This document shows positions 16,042-23,060 of a stretch of DNA of 28,522 nucleotides, in pieces. The notes beneath the pieces are model-generated. The model was not told the origin of the DNA. It saw nothing but the letters and a program-made list of their open reading frames with translations, and did no database searches. This stretch comes from an uncultured Oscillospiraceae bacterium (GTDB lineage: Bacteria; Bacillota; Clostridia; Oscillospirales; Oscillospiraceae): assembly GCA_934597585.1 (NCBI GenBank), contig CAKTSA010000021.1:1-28522 (forward strand). The letters run 5' to 3'. Position numbers and translations under genes: made by a program. How positions within the stretch are numbered: the first letter of the stretch is position 1; every line of letters begins with the position of its first letter.

Positions 16042-17600
16042 AACGACGTCTCACGGCGCTGCTGCTGGCGGCGCTGTCCCTCCTGTCCCTGCCCGGCTGT
16101 ACCAACTGGGACGAGGGCACCTATACCGACGACCCCCTCAGCGAGCTGTCCAAATACTACCAGACCGACACCGTGGAGGAGCCCCCCGCCCTGACGGAGT
16201 TCGCCCTGCCCTATCTCAGCGGCGAGACCGCGGACCCCATCACCTGCGGCGACGGCATCCAGCTGACGCTCTCCACCCTGCTGTACGAACCCCTCTACCG
16301 CCTGACGCCCCAGTTTGAGACCGAGCGCGTCCTGGCCCAGGGTGAGAGCTATGACCCCCTCACCTTCACCTACACCATCCGCCTGCGCTCCGGCGTCCGC
16401 TTCAGTGACGGCACGGCCCTGACGGCCCAGGACGTGGCCGCCTCGCTGCTGCGGGCCCAGCAGTCCTCCCGCTACGCCGCCCGCCTGGCGGACGTGACGG
16501 ACATCACCGCCTCCGGCGACACCGTCACCCTCCGCCTCTCCCGCGACCGCCGCAGCTTCACCGCCCTGCTGGACATCCCTATCGTCAAATCCGGCACCGA
16601 GACCAGCGCCTTCCCCATCGGCACCGGCCCCTACGCCAAGGACCCCCAGGCGGAGTCCCTGACCCGCAACCAGCACTGGTGGCGCAGTGTGACCCTGCCC
16701 TTCACCCAGATCCCCCTCCTGTCCTACAAGAGCAGCGAGGCCGCCGCCTACGCCTTCTCCTCCCACGACGTCCACCTGCTGGCCTATGACATGACCGGCT
16801 CCAAGGGCGACGTGGCCTCCACCAGCGGCAGCTACACCGACGCCGACACCACCATTCTCCAGTTCCTGGGCTTCAACCTGAACCGCAGCCTCTTCCAGAA
16901 GGCGGAGATGCGCCAGGCCATCAGCATGGCGGTGGACCGCGCCTCCATCGTCAGCGCCTACCTGATGGGCCACGGCGTGGCCACCCAGTTCCCCGTCAGT
17001 CCCGTCAGCAGCCTGTATCCCAAGAGCCTGGAGCGCTCCTACACCGCTGACGACTGCGCCGCCGCCATGGCGGAGCTCAGCATGGCCGACGGCCAGTGGA
17101 TCTACAACATGACCCTGCTGGTAAACGATGAAAATCCCTTCCGCGTCTCCATCGCCCAGGAGATCGCCAAGGCCCTGGAGCAGTACGACTTCAAGGTCAC
17201 CGTCCAGGCCCTGCCCTGGGACCGGTACCTCGCCGCCCTGGCCGAGGGCCGCTATGACATGTACTACGGCGAGTGCAAGCTGACCGCCGACTGGGACGCC
17301 TCCGCCCTGGTGGGCACCGGCGGCAGCCTCAACTACGGCGGCTTCTCCGACCTGGTCATGGACAGCCAGCTCAACGACTGCCTGGCCGCCGACGAGAGCA
17401 GCCGCGCCGCCGCCATCGAGGCCCTGTGCCGCCACCTGCAGAGCCAGATGCCCATCATCCCCATCTGCTTCAAGCGCACCTCCGTCCTGCTGCCCTACGA
17501 CGCGGTGGATACCATCACCCCCACCGCCGCCGACCCCTTCTACCGCCTGGAAAACTGGACCATCCACTGGGGCACCGCAGACAAAAAAGCCAAAAAATGA
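16038..17600 (+). CDS. Peptide/nickel-type ABC transporter substrate-binding lipoprotein (SBP family 5)
   Basis: The 520-residue product has a lipoprotein signal with lipobox LPGC (C21) and the two-lobe extracytoplasmic solute-binding family 5 layout. The DPLTFTYTIRLRSGVRFSDG segment is typical for DppA/OppA relatives, as are the later GFNLNRSLFQ...MRQAISMAVDR and the C-terminal MPIIPICFKR. It should capture peptides or similar ligands outside the membrane. No permease or ATPase genes are nearby, so it is an orphan here. The start overlaps the pgeF stop (ATGA) and has GGAGG 7 nt upstream. Ligand specificity cannot be read from the sequence. Confidence 0.9.
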   Translation: MKRRLTALLLAALSLLSLPGCTNWDEGTYTDDPLSELSKYYQTDTVEEPPALTEFALPYLSGETADPITCGDGIQLTLSTLLYEPLYRLTPQFETERVLAQGESYDPLTFTYTIRLRSGVRFSDGTALTAQDVAASLLRAQQSSRYAARLADVTDITASGDTVTLRLSRDRRSFTALLDIPIVKSGTETSAFPIGTGPYAKDPQAESLTRNQHWWRSVTLPFTQIPLLSYKSSEAAAYAFSSHDVHLLAYDMTGSKGDVASTSGSYTDADTTILQFLGFNLNRSLFQKAEMRQAISMAVDRASIVSAYLMGHGVATQFPVSPVSSLYPKSLERSYTADDCAAAMAELSMADGQWIYNMTLLVNDENPFRVSIAQEIAKALEQYDFKVTVQALPWDRYLAALAEGRYDMYYGECKLTADWDASALVGTGGSLNYGGFSDLVMDSQLNDCLAADESSRAAAIEALCRHLQSQMPIIPICFKRTSVLLPYDAVDTITPTAADPFYRLENWTIHWGTADKKAKK

Positions 17601-17628
17601 GACGGCACATGCCGTCTCATTTTTTGGC
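17589..17628. terminator. Bidirectional terminator
   Basis: A perfect 19-bp inverted repeat with a 2-nt loop overlaps the stop codon of the substrate-binding protein gene and lies 12 bp from the stop of the convergent aminotransferase gene. A run of six Ts follows on either strand, so it can end transcription from both sides. Confidence 0.92.
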
Positions 17629-17640
17629 TCTTCTATTGTC

Positions 17641-18918
17641 TCACACGCCCAGCTTCTCCAGCGCCGCCAGCTTCAGGCAGTTGCAGAAGATGGCGATGGC
17701 CTGCTTCAACTCCTCCACCGGAGGGAAGGAGGGGGCAATGCGGATGTTGCTGTCGTTGGGGTCCACGCCGTAGGGGAAGGTGGCGCCCGCGCCGGTCATG
17801 GTGACGCCCGCCTCCTTGCACAGCTGAAGCGTCCGCTTGGCGCAGCCGTGCATGGCGTCCACGCTGACGAAATAGCCGCCCACAGGCCGCTTGTAATCGG
17901 CGATGCCCAGCGGCGCGATCTCCGCGTCCAGGGCGTCCAGCACCGCGTGGAACTTGGGGGCCAGAACGGCGGCGTGCCGCTTCATCAGCGCCAGGGTGTG
18001 CTCCCTGTCCTCCAGATAGCGCACGTGGCGCAGCTGGTTGATCTTGTCAAAGCCGATGGTCTGGATGCTGATGAGCTTGGTGAAGTAGGCGATGTTGGCC
18101 TCACTGGCCGCCATCACGCCCACGCCCGCACCGGGAAACGTCACCTTGCTGGTGGAGGCGAACTCATACACCATGTCGGCGTTGCCGTTCTCGGCGCACA
18201 GGCGCAGAATGTCGGGGAAGGGCACAAAATCGCAGTCAAACTCGTGGATGCAGTAGGCGTTGTCCCACATCAGCATAAAGTCCGGCGCCGCGGGCTTCAT
18301 GGCCGCCAGCCGGCGGACCGTCTCGTCGGAGTACACCACGCCCTCGGGGTTGGAGTACTTGGGCACGTTCCACATGCCCTTCACCGCCGGATCCCGGATC
18401 AGCTCCTCCACCATGTCCATGTCGGGGCCATCGGCGGTCATGGGCACGTTGATCATCTCCACGCCGAAGGACTCCGTCACCTTGAAGTGCCGGTCATAGC
18501 CCGGCACCGGGCAGATCCACTTCACCTTGTCCAGCTTGCTCCAGGGCTTCTCGCTGTGCAGCAGCCCGTGGGTAAAGGCCTTGGACACCGCGTCATACAT
18601 CAGCTGCAGGCTGGCGTTGCCGCCCACGAATACCTGCTCCGGCCTGCAGCCCAGAATGTCGGCAAACAGCGCCTTGGCCGAGGGGATACCGGCCACCTCG
18701 CCATAGTTGCGGCTGTCGATGCCGTCGTCGTCGATAAACTCATCCGGCATCAGTAGCATGGCGCACACCTCCGTCACCATATCCAGCTGCTGCCGTCCCG
18801 GCTTGCCCCGGGCCATATTCAGCTTCAGACCCATTGCCTTCTGCTGCTCATAAGCCGCCGTCACGGCAGCATACTCCGCCTGGCGCTCCGCCAGCGTCAT
18901 GTCCGCGTATCGCTTCAT
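17641..18918 (-). CDS. PLP-dependent aminotransferase, class Ic aspartate aminotransferase-like
   Basis: The 425-residue product is a fold-type I pyridoxal-phosphate enzyme of the group once labelled MocR-like (PF12897), which includes the class Ic aspartate aminotransferase of Corynebacterium. The cofactor lysine is K258 in EFASTSKVTFPGAG. WNVPKYSNPEGVVYS (183-197) and D219/Y222 in DNAYCIHEF match the cofactor-ring contacts. There is no DNA-binding domain, so it is an enzyme and not a regulator. AAGGAGG lies 8 nt before the ATG. It has its own promoter at 18962-18990. Aspartate/2-oxoglutarate is the likely substrate pair by family; this is inference. Confidence 0.9.
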   Translation of the reverse strand: MKRYADMTLAERQAEYAAVTAAYEQQKAMGLKLNMARGKPGRQQLDMVTEVCAMLLMPDEFIDDDGIDSRNYGEVAGIPSAKALFADILGCRPEQVFVGGNASLQLMYDAVSKAFTHGLLHSEKPWSKLDKVKWICPVPGYDRHFKVTESFGVEMINVPMTADGPDMDMVEELIRDPAVKGMWNVPKYSNPEGVVYSDETVRRLAAMKPAAPDFMLMWDNAYCIHEFDCDFVPFPDILRLCAENGNADMVYEFASTSKVTFPGAGVGVMAASEANIAYFTKLISIQTIGFDKINQLRHVRYLEDREHTLALMKRHAAVLAPKFHAVLDALDAEIAPLGIADYKRPVGGYFVSVDAMHGCAKRTLQLCKEAGVTMTGAGATFPYGVDPNDSNIRIAPSFPPVEELKQAIAIFCNCLKLAALEKLGV

Positions 18919-18961
18919 CGCTGATACCTCCTTATTTCATCCCTATTGATGTTTTTCGCCT

Positions 18962-18990
18962 AGTGTATCACATTTATCGCCATTTTGCAA
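18962..18990 (-). promoter_or_regulatory. Promoter of the aminotransferase gene
   Basis: On the minus strand TTGCAA (18990-18985) and TACACT (18967-18962) are 17 nt apart, about 43 bp upstream of the start codon. Confidence 0.8.
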
Positions 18991-19037
18991 TACATATCTC
19001 GTGTACATTCGTCCGTCTGCTAAGGATTCTACATGAG

Positions 19038-19067
19038 AAAATTGCCGCGGTCCCCTGCGGCAATTTT
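19038..19067 (-). terminator. Terminator after the NhaC-type antiporter gene
   Basis: Arms AAAATTGCCGC and GCGGCAATTTT (11 bp) enclose an 8-nt loop, 27 bp after the antiporter stop, with TTTTC at the 3' side on the minus strand. Confidence 0.75.
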
Positions 19068-19094
19068 GTACATATTGGATAGCGCCGCCATCCG

Positions 19095-20531
19095 TCAGGC
19101 GTCCGCGTCCTCCCGCTCCTTTTCCAGCAGCGCCTTCTTCGCCTCCACGCCGGACTGTGCGCAGCCGTACTCCCAGTTCCAGGGATCCTTCCGGCACACC
19201 CCGTCGGCATAGGGCACAAAGATGGACAGCAGCCCGAACGCCGCCAGCAGCCAGCAGTACCACATCCCGCCCACAATGGCGGCCGGACTGGTATACAGCT
19301 CCGCCGACGTCACCGTGGCGTTGGTCAGCGCCGCCGCGCTGAGCAGCTGCGCGCCGTAGGGGATGATCCCCTGGAACACGCAGGAGAAGATGTCCAGCAG
19401 CGACGCCGTCCGCCGGGGATCCACCCTGTACTCGTGGCTCACATCCCGGGCCATGTCCCCCGCCACGATGATGGCCACCGTGTTGTTGGCCGTGGCGCAG
19501 TCGCACAGGGACACCATGGCGGCAATGCCCACCTGGGCGGATTTATTGCCCTTCATGACCCGCCGCAGCTTCTGGATGATCCAGGCGATGCCGCCGTTCT
19601 TCGCGATCAGCTCCGACATGCCGCCGCACAGCAGCGTCAGGAAGAACACCTCATTCATGCTGGTAAAGCCCGTCCACACGCTCTGGGCAAACCCCGCGAT
19701 GGTCATATCCCCGGCGCAGATGCCGATGATCCCGGCGGAGAAGATGCCGATGGTCAGCGCAAAGAACACATTCAGGCCGCACAGCGCCAGCACCAGCACC
19801 AGGATGTAGGGCACCACCTTGATGATGTCAAAGGGCAGCGCCTCCAGCGGCATGACCACCTCCGGCCGCCCGATGAACAGCAGCAGCACCAGCGTCACCA
19901 GCGCGGCGGGCAGCGCCACCAGGAAGTTGACCCGGAACTTATCCCGCATCTCGCAGCGCTGGCTGCGGGTGGCGGCAATGGTGGTGTCGGAGATCATGGA
20001 CAGGTTGTCGCCGAACATGGCGCCGCCCACCACCGCACCGATGACCACCGTCAGAGAAAGCCCCCCCTTCTCCGCAATGCCCACCGCAATGGGGATCACC
20101 GCGGACACCGTACCCATAGAGGACCCCGTGGCGGTGCCCATAAAGGCGGAGATCACGAACAATCCCGCCGCCAGAAACTGCACCGGCACCAGCGAAAGTC
20201 CCAGATTCACCGTGGACTCCCGCCCGCCCATATTGGCCGCCACGCTGGCAAATGCACCCGCCAGAATGTAGATCATCAGCATGGTCAGAATATCCACATT
20301 GGCCGCACCCTTGGCGAACACGTCAAACTTCTCGTTGATGGTGCCCTTGAACATCACAAAGGCCGCCAGCACCGCCACGAACATGGCCGTGACCGAGGGA
20401 AACTGATAGAATGCCATCTCCACGCCCTGGGTCTGGTAGTAGATGCCCGCGCCCATATAGATGACGATAAAGATCACAAAGGGGATCAAAGCCCAGCCGT
20501 TGGGCTTTTTCTCATTCAGGGAATGATTCAT
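19095..20531 (-). CDS. nhaC: NhaC-family Na+/H+ antiporter
   Basis: This 478-residue polytopic membrane protein belongs to the NhaC family. The sequence contains about ten or more hydrophobic segments. Conserved family blocks are FMGTATGSSMGTVSAVIPIA, GAVVGGAMFGDNLSMISDTT, and a second SLCDCATANNTVAII segment with the repeat-like small-residue pattern. It would exchange Na+ for protons; related NhaC proteins can instead exchange organic acids, so the substrate is not certain. The start at 20531 (MNHSLNEK) was chosen because AGGAGA lies 9 nt upstream and the residues before it are not membrane-protein-like. The last 30 residues form a charged cytoplasmic tail. Confidence 0.88.
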   Translation of the reverse strand: MNHSLNEKKPNGWALIPFVIFIVIYMGAGIYYQTQGVEMAFYQFPSVTAMFVAVLAAFVMFKGTINEKFDVFAKGAANVDILTMLMIYILAGAFASVAANMGGRESTVNLGLSLVPVQFLAAGLFVISAFMGTATGSSMGTVSAVIPIAVGIAEKGGLSLTVVIGAVVGGAMFGDNLSMISDTTIAATRSQRCEMRDKFRVNFLVALPAALVTLVLLLFIGRPEVVMPLEALPFDIIKVVPYILVLVLALCGLNVFFALTIGIFSAGIIGICAGDMTIAGFAQSVWTGFTSMNEVFFLTLLCGGMSELIAKNGGIAWIIQKLRRVMKGNKSAQVGIAAMVSLCDCATANNTVAIIVAGDMARDVSHEYRVDPRRTASLLDIFSCVFQGIIPYGAQLLSAAALTNATVTSAELYTSPAAIVGGMWYCWLLAAFGLLSIFVPYADGVCRKDPWNWEYGCAQSGVEAKKALLEKEREDADA

Positions 20532-20582
20532 AGGGGAAACTCTCCTTCTTTCGTACTTTTCCTTTTCTCCACAGCAAAATGC

Positions 20583-20652
20583 CCGCGGGGTGTTTCCGCC
20601 CCGTGGACATCTTACAGATGGTATCATGCAGGAGAATACCTCCCATTGTCAA
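20583..20652 (-). promoter_or_regulatory. Promoter and leader hairpin of nhaC
   Basis: TTGACA (20652-20647) and CATGAT (20628-20623) are 18 nt apart on the minus strand. Just downstream, an 8-bp hairpin (CCACGGGG / CCCCGCGG with one G-U pair, 20583-20606) falls in the predicted leader, followed by CATTTTG. It could be a weak attenuator. Confidence 0.6.
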
Positions 20653-20704
20653 CCGTGATTTCTATTTTTCTTCCATCCAGTTATCTATATATTCGATAAC
20701 AAGA

Positions 20705-21520
20705 TCACAGCTTCCGCAGCGCATACACATCCCTCCGCATGGCAGAGAGGATCGGCAGCTGCTGCCGCACCGTCTCCACCCGCTCCATGTCCAGGGTGGT
20801 GACGGCCACCTGCGCCGTCTCGTCGCACTGATGCACCACCGTCCCCCAGGGGTCGCACACGATGGAGTGCCCCCAGGCCACATACCCCGCCCCGGTGTCC
20901 CGGGCTGGTGAGGTGCCCACGGTGTAGCACTGGCCGTCCACCGCCCGCTGCCGGAACAGCAGCTCCCAGTGGGCCGGCCCCGTGGTCATGTTGAAGGCCG
21001 CCGGCACCACCATCACCTTCGCCCCCGCCTGGCTCATCAGCCCCGCCAGCGGCGCGAACCGGAAGTCGAAGCACACGCACACCCCCACCACGCCCCAGGG
21101 CGTCGCAAAGGTGGTCACGCTGTCCCCCGCCGTCAGGGTCTCGGACTCCATGAACCGCTGCCCGCCCTTTACATCGATGTCGAACAGGTGCATCTTCCGG
21201 TGCTTGGCCGCCAATTGTCCATCGGGCGCGAACACATAGCAGGTGTTGTACACCTTCCCCTCCGCCAGCTCCGGCATGGTGCCGCCCACCAGCCAGATGC
21301 CCTGCTCCTTCGCCAGGGCGCTGAGGGCCTGATACGCCCCGCCGCCCTCGGCCTCGCCATAGGCCCGGAAGCAGGCGTTGTCATAGGGGCAGCAGAACAT
21401 CTCCGGCAGCACCGCCATGTCAATATCTCCCGCCTGCCGCACCATCTCACAGGCCCGGCGGATGTTCTCCTCCCGGTCCGCCGTGACGGGCATCTGTATC
21501 TGCGCAATTCTCAGCTTCAT
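20705..21520 (-). CDS. Carbon-nitrogen hydrolase (nitrilase superfamily, omega-amidase/NIT2-like)
   Basis: The 271-residue enzyme has the nitrilase-superfamily triad: E40 in LPEMF, K109 in KHRKMHLFDID and the nucleophile C150 in VCVCFDFRF. The HLFDID segment after the lysine and the overall length match NIT2/omega-amidases, which hydrolyse 2-oxoglutaramate or 2-oxosuccinamate produced by transamination. Other C-N hydrolases cannot be excluded. AGGAGG lies 7 nt before the ATG. It follows the Smr-domain gene by 11 bp and shares its promoter. No clear terminator was found before the nhaC promoter. Confidence 0.9.
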   Translation of the reverse strand: MKLRIAQIQMPVTADREENIRRACEMVRQAGDIDMAVLPEMFCCPYDNACFRAYGEAEGGGAYQALSALAKEQGIWLVGGTMPELAEGKVYNTCYVFAPDGQLAAKHRKMHLFDIDVKGGQRFMESETLTAGDSVTTFATPWGVVGVCVCFDFRFAPLAGLMSQAGAKVMVVPAAFNMTTGPAHWELLFRQRAVDGQCYTVGTSPARDTGAGYVAWGHSIVCDPWGTVVHQCDETAQVAVTTLDMERVETVRQQLPILSAMRRDVYALRKL

Positions 21521-21531
21521 TGCTCTTCCTC

Positions 21532-21771
21532 CTAAAATTCTCGCAGCACCAGGTCGGTGCGGCCCTGATCCAGCGCCACCACCCGCAGCACCTGCCCGGC
21601 GTACTCCTGCCGCACCAGCTCCCGCAGGGCCGTTCCGCCGTTGTAGCCGTGGACGATCCGCAGCCGGTAGGTCCCGGCCCTGGCCCGCCGCAGTGCCGCG
21701 TCAATGGTCACTTTCGCCTGATAGGTATTCTTCCCGTGGAGATCGATCTCCACAATGCCGCCCGCCGCCAT
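21532..21771 (-). CDS. Stand-alone Smr (MutS2 C-terminal-like) domain protein
   Basis: This 79-residue protein consists only of a Smr domain. It shows the N-terminal motif IDLHGKN and the central VHGYNGGTALRELV, the two signature blocks (LDxH and HGxG-like). Smr domains bind or nick nucleic acids; as the C-terminal part of MutS2 they act in recombination control or ribosome rescue. The ATG at 21771 was chosen because AGGAGG lies 7 nt upstream and the promoter at 21800-21828 rules out earlier starts. It is the first gene of an operon with the C-N hydrolase. The physiological substrate is unknown. Confidence 0.87.
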   Translation of the reverse strand: MAAGGIVEIDLHGKNTYQAKVTIDAALRRARAGTYRLRIVHGYNGGTALRELVRQEYAGQVLRVVALDQGRTDLVLREF

Positions 21772-21799
21772 ACGCCGCCCTCCTGTCGTCTTTTCTTTT

Positions 21800-21828
21800 A
21801 TGATAGCGTAAAAGGTTTGAGTTTGCAA
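21800..21828 (-). promoter_or_regulatory. Promoter of the smr/C-N hydrolase operon
   Basis: On the minus strand TTGCAA (21828-21823) and TATCAT (21805-21800) are 17 nt apart, about 28 bp upstream of the start codon. Its -35 box abuts the -35 box of a divergent promoter. Confidence 0.85.
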
Positions 21829-21845
21829 GGCGAAGGTGGTATAAT
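21817..21845 (+). promoter_or_regulatory. Divergent plus-strand promoter into the gene-free region
   Basis: TTGAGT (21817-21822) and a perfect TATAAT (21840-21845) are 17 nt apart, and TGG before the -10 gives an extended -10. Transcription from here would cross about 740 nt of repeat-rich, non-coding DNA before reaching the phosphodiesterase gene at 22587. It could drive that operon or a separate non-coding RNA. Confidence 0.75.
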
Positions 21846-21907
21846 AGATGTAATAAAAGCATTTCGCGTCCCAGCGCGAGGATGGGATATTTCGCCCTCC
21901 GGGGCGA

Positions 21908-22050
21908 CCTACTTTTGAACTGTTGCGGTGCCCAAAATTTCTGCGCTGCCTTACGGCGGACGCTTGAAATTTTGACCGCTGCCACTCGCTCACCTCGCTT
22001 CATCCGCCACCGGCGGCGCTCGGATCGCTCCCTACAGTGACAAAAGTAGG
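21908..22050. repeat. Structured unit bounded by inverted repeats
   Basis: CCTACTTTTG (21908-21917) and CAAAAGTAGG (22041-22050) are perfect inverted ends; the similarity continues inward (CTGT / ACAG). Inside, AAAATTTC and GAAATTTT form another inverted pair, flanked by GCGGT and ACCGC, and CCGCCACCGGCGG is a compact palindrome. This fits a folded RNA or a small non-autonomous mobile element. Confidence 0.6.
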
Positions 22051-22061
22051 CAAAAACACCG

Positions 22062-22082
22062 GAAGGAACCTCCGGTTCCTTC
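22062..22082. repeat. Perfect 9-bp hairpin in left arm of the palindrome
   Basis: GAAGGAACC and GGTTCCTTC flank a 3-nt loop. The right arm has no equivalent at the mirror position, so this stem was added or lost on one side only. Confidence 0.6.
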
Positions 22083-22234
22083 ACCTCCCGGCGCGCTATG
22101 CATTTTCTGATTTTGATACCGTATACCACGCGTTCACAGTACACGGTGGATAACGTTACGTATGACGAATCGTCTCTGCTCCAGCGCCGCTGCCGCTGAC
22201 CAATACGCCGAAAAACTCACCACGTCTACCGTGC

Positions 22235-22261
22235 GGGCCGATGTGGGCATCGGCCCCTACG
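22235..22261 (+). repeat. REP-like palindromic unit, CCCTACG tail on the right
   Basis: A 9-bp stem GGGCCGATG / CATCGGCCC has a TGGG loop and is followed by CCTACG. It mirrors the unit at 22281-22307 and shares its tail and layout with the pair at 27414-27496. Confidence 0.75.
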
Positions 22262-22280
22262 GAGCTTTGCTGCACCTTTT

Positions 22281-22307
22281 CGTAGGGCGCGATGCCCACA
22301 TCGCGCC
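22281..22307 (-). repeat. REP-like palindromic unit, inverted copy
   Basis: CGTAGGG precedes a 9-bp stem GGCGCGATG / CATCGCGCC with a CCCA loop. Compared with 22235-22261, two stem positions differ on both sides while pairing is kept. Confidence 0.75.
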
Positions 22308-22458
22308 GTCGAACAACGCGCTGTTTTCTACCGTTGATATCGTCAGCGGCAGCGGCGCAAAAAGAAAGTCAATACGTCATACGAAACGAAAACAACCGTG
22401 TTCCGCGAACGCGTGGTAGAGGGTCACAAATCCGTACACACCATAGCGTGGGCGGATT

Positions 22459-22535
22459 CTTAAACCGCAGGTTTAAGCAGCGTTTTTGGTTACTTTTGCC
22501 GCTGCGGGCAAAAGTAACTCGTGGCCGAAGCCACG
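22459..22535. repeat. Three consecutive perfect hairpins upstream of the phosphodiesterase gene
   Basis: Hairpin one: CTTAAACC / GGTTTAAG (22459-22477, 3-nt loop). Hairpin two: GTTACTTTTGCC / GGCAAAAGTAAC (22489-22518, 6-nt loop). Hairpin three: CGTGGC / GCCACG with a CGAA loop (22520-22535). They lie 50-130 bp before the phosphodiesterase gene and may shape its leader RNA. None has a T tract. Confidence 0.65.
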
Positions 22536-22586
22536 AAACTCTCCCCCTCGCGCCGGGGCGCGGAATCCCCCAGAAAGGAAATCACT

Positions 22587-23054
22587 ATGAAACTCCTCAT
22601 CCTCTCCGATTCCCACGGAAATATCGACAACATGTCCCGCGCCGTGGCGCTGACCCAGCCCCGGCATATCCTCCACCTGGGGGACTGTCTGCGGGACGCC
22701 CGGGCGCTGCAGGAGCGCTTTCCCGATATCCCTATGGACACCGTCCCCGGCAACTGCGACTGGGGCAGCTTTGACACGCCGGAGCGTCTGCTGGAATTTG
22801 ACGGCATCCGTGTTCTCATGATGCACGGCCACACCCGGAATGTGAAATCCTCTCCCCTGGCCGCCCAATACGCCGCCCGGGAGTACGGCGCGGACGTGCT
22901 GCTGTTCGGCCACACCCACTGTCCCCTGGTGGACTTCGACGGTACCCTTTACACCATGAACCCCGGCGCCATCGGCGACCCCCGCCGCCCCACCTACGGC
23001 GTCCTCACCATTGAAAACGGCAAAGTGGCCTGCGCCACCTTCATATTGGAATAA
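22587..23054 (+). CDS. YfcE/MJ0936-family metallophosphodiesterase
   Basis: The 155-residue product is a small calcineurin-type phosphoesterase. Metal-binding residues are D8 and H10 in SDSHGN, D33 in LGDC, N57 in PGNCD, H80 in MHGH, and H109 and H111 in GHTH. E. coli YfcE and its relatives hydrolyse phosphodiesters in vitro; the natural substrate is not known. The start at 22587 was chosen because AAAGGA lies 7 nt upstream and the family begins [12 protein letters not shown] exactly here. It leads a plus-strand group with endonuclease IV and a small membrane protein, separated from the latter two by a repeat. Confidence 0.92.
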   Translation: MKLLILSDSHGNIDNMSRAVALTQPRHILHLGDCLRDARALQERFPDIPMDTVPGNCDWGSFDTPERLLEFDGIRVLMMHGHTRNVKSSPLAAQYAAREYGADVLLFGHTHCPLVDFDGTLYTMNPGAIGDPRRPTYGVLTIENGKVACATFILE

Positions 23055-23060
23055 AACAAA

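Larger units (their letters stand above)
22039..22500. repeat. Large composite palindrome (about 370-460 bp)
   Basis: Several inverted pairs share one centre near 22271 with no register slip: CGCTATG 22094-22100 with 22442-22448; the ACCACGCGTTC arms 22125-22135 with 22407-22417; ACACGGT 22141-22147 with 22395-22401; CGTATGACG 22159-22167 with 22375-22383; a 17-bp arm (GCGCCGCTGCCGCTGAC) 22184-22200 with 22342-22358; and the REP-like units 22235-22261 with 22281-22307. With a 3-nt shift the match continues to CAAAAGTAGGCAAAAAC (22041-22057) against GTTTTTGGTTACTTTTG (22482-22498). Confidence 0.85.
21852..22586. other. Gene-free, repeat-built intergenic region
   Basis: No credible gene lies in this stretch. 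Open frames here have no ribosome binding site, read through palindromes and have no recognisable homology. It holds, in order, a small 6-bp hairpin (21892-21907), a structured unit with 10-bp terminal inverted repeats (21908-22050), a very large palindrome (22039-22500) with two REP-like units near its centre, and three short perfect hairpins near its right end (22459-22535). Confidence 0.8.

Noticed and set aside
20532..20627. Longer N-terminus for the NhaC-type protein
   Set aside because: The extra residues lie in the leader hairpin region and are not membrane-protein-like; AGGAGA supports the start at 20531.
21772..21993. Longer N-terminus for the Smr-domain protein
   Set aside because: It would run through the promoter at 21800-21828 and into repeat sequence.
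22162..22419. An 85-codon plus-strand open frame in the repeat region
   Set aside because: It reads straight through the large palindrome and the REP-like units, lacks a ribosome binding site and has no recognisable domain, so it is a by-product of the repeat.
22292..22586. Upstream extension of an open frame overlapping the phosphodiesterase gene in another frame
   Set aside because: It consists of repeat sequence followed by an out-of-frame shadow of the YfcE-type gene.
21772..22586. A CRISPR array in the repeat-rich gap
   Set aside because: The repeats are inverted and nested, not direct repeats with regular spacers, and no cas gene is nearby.
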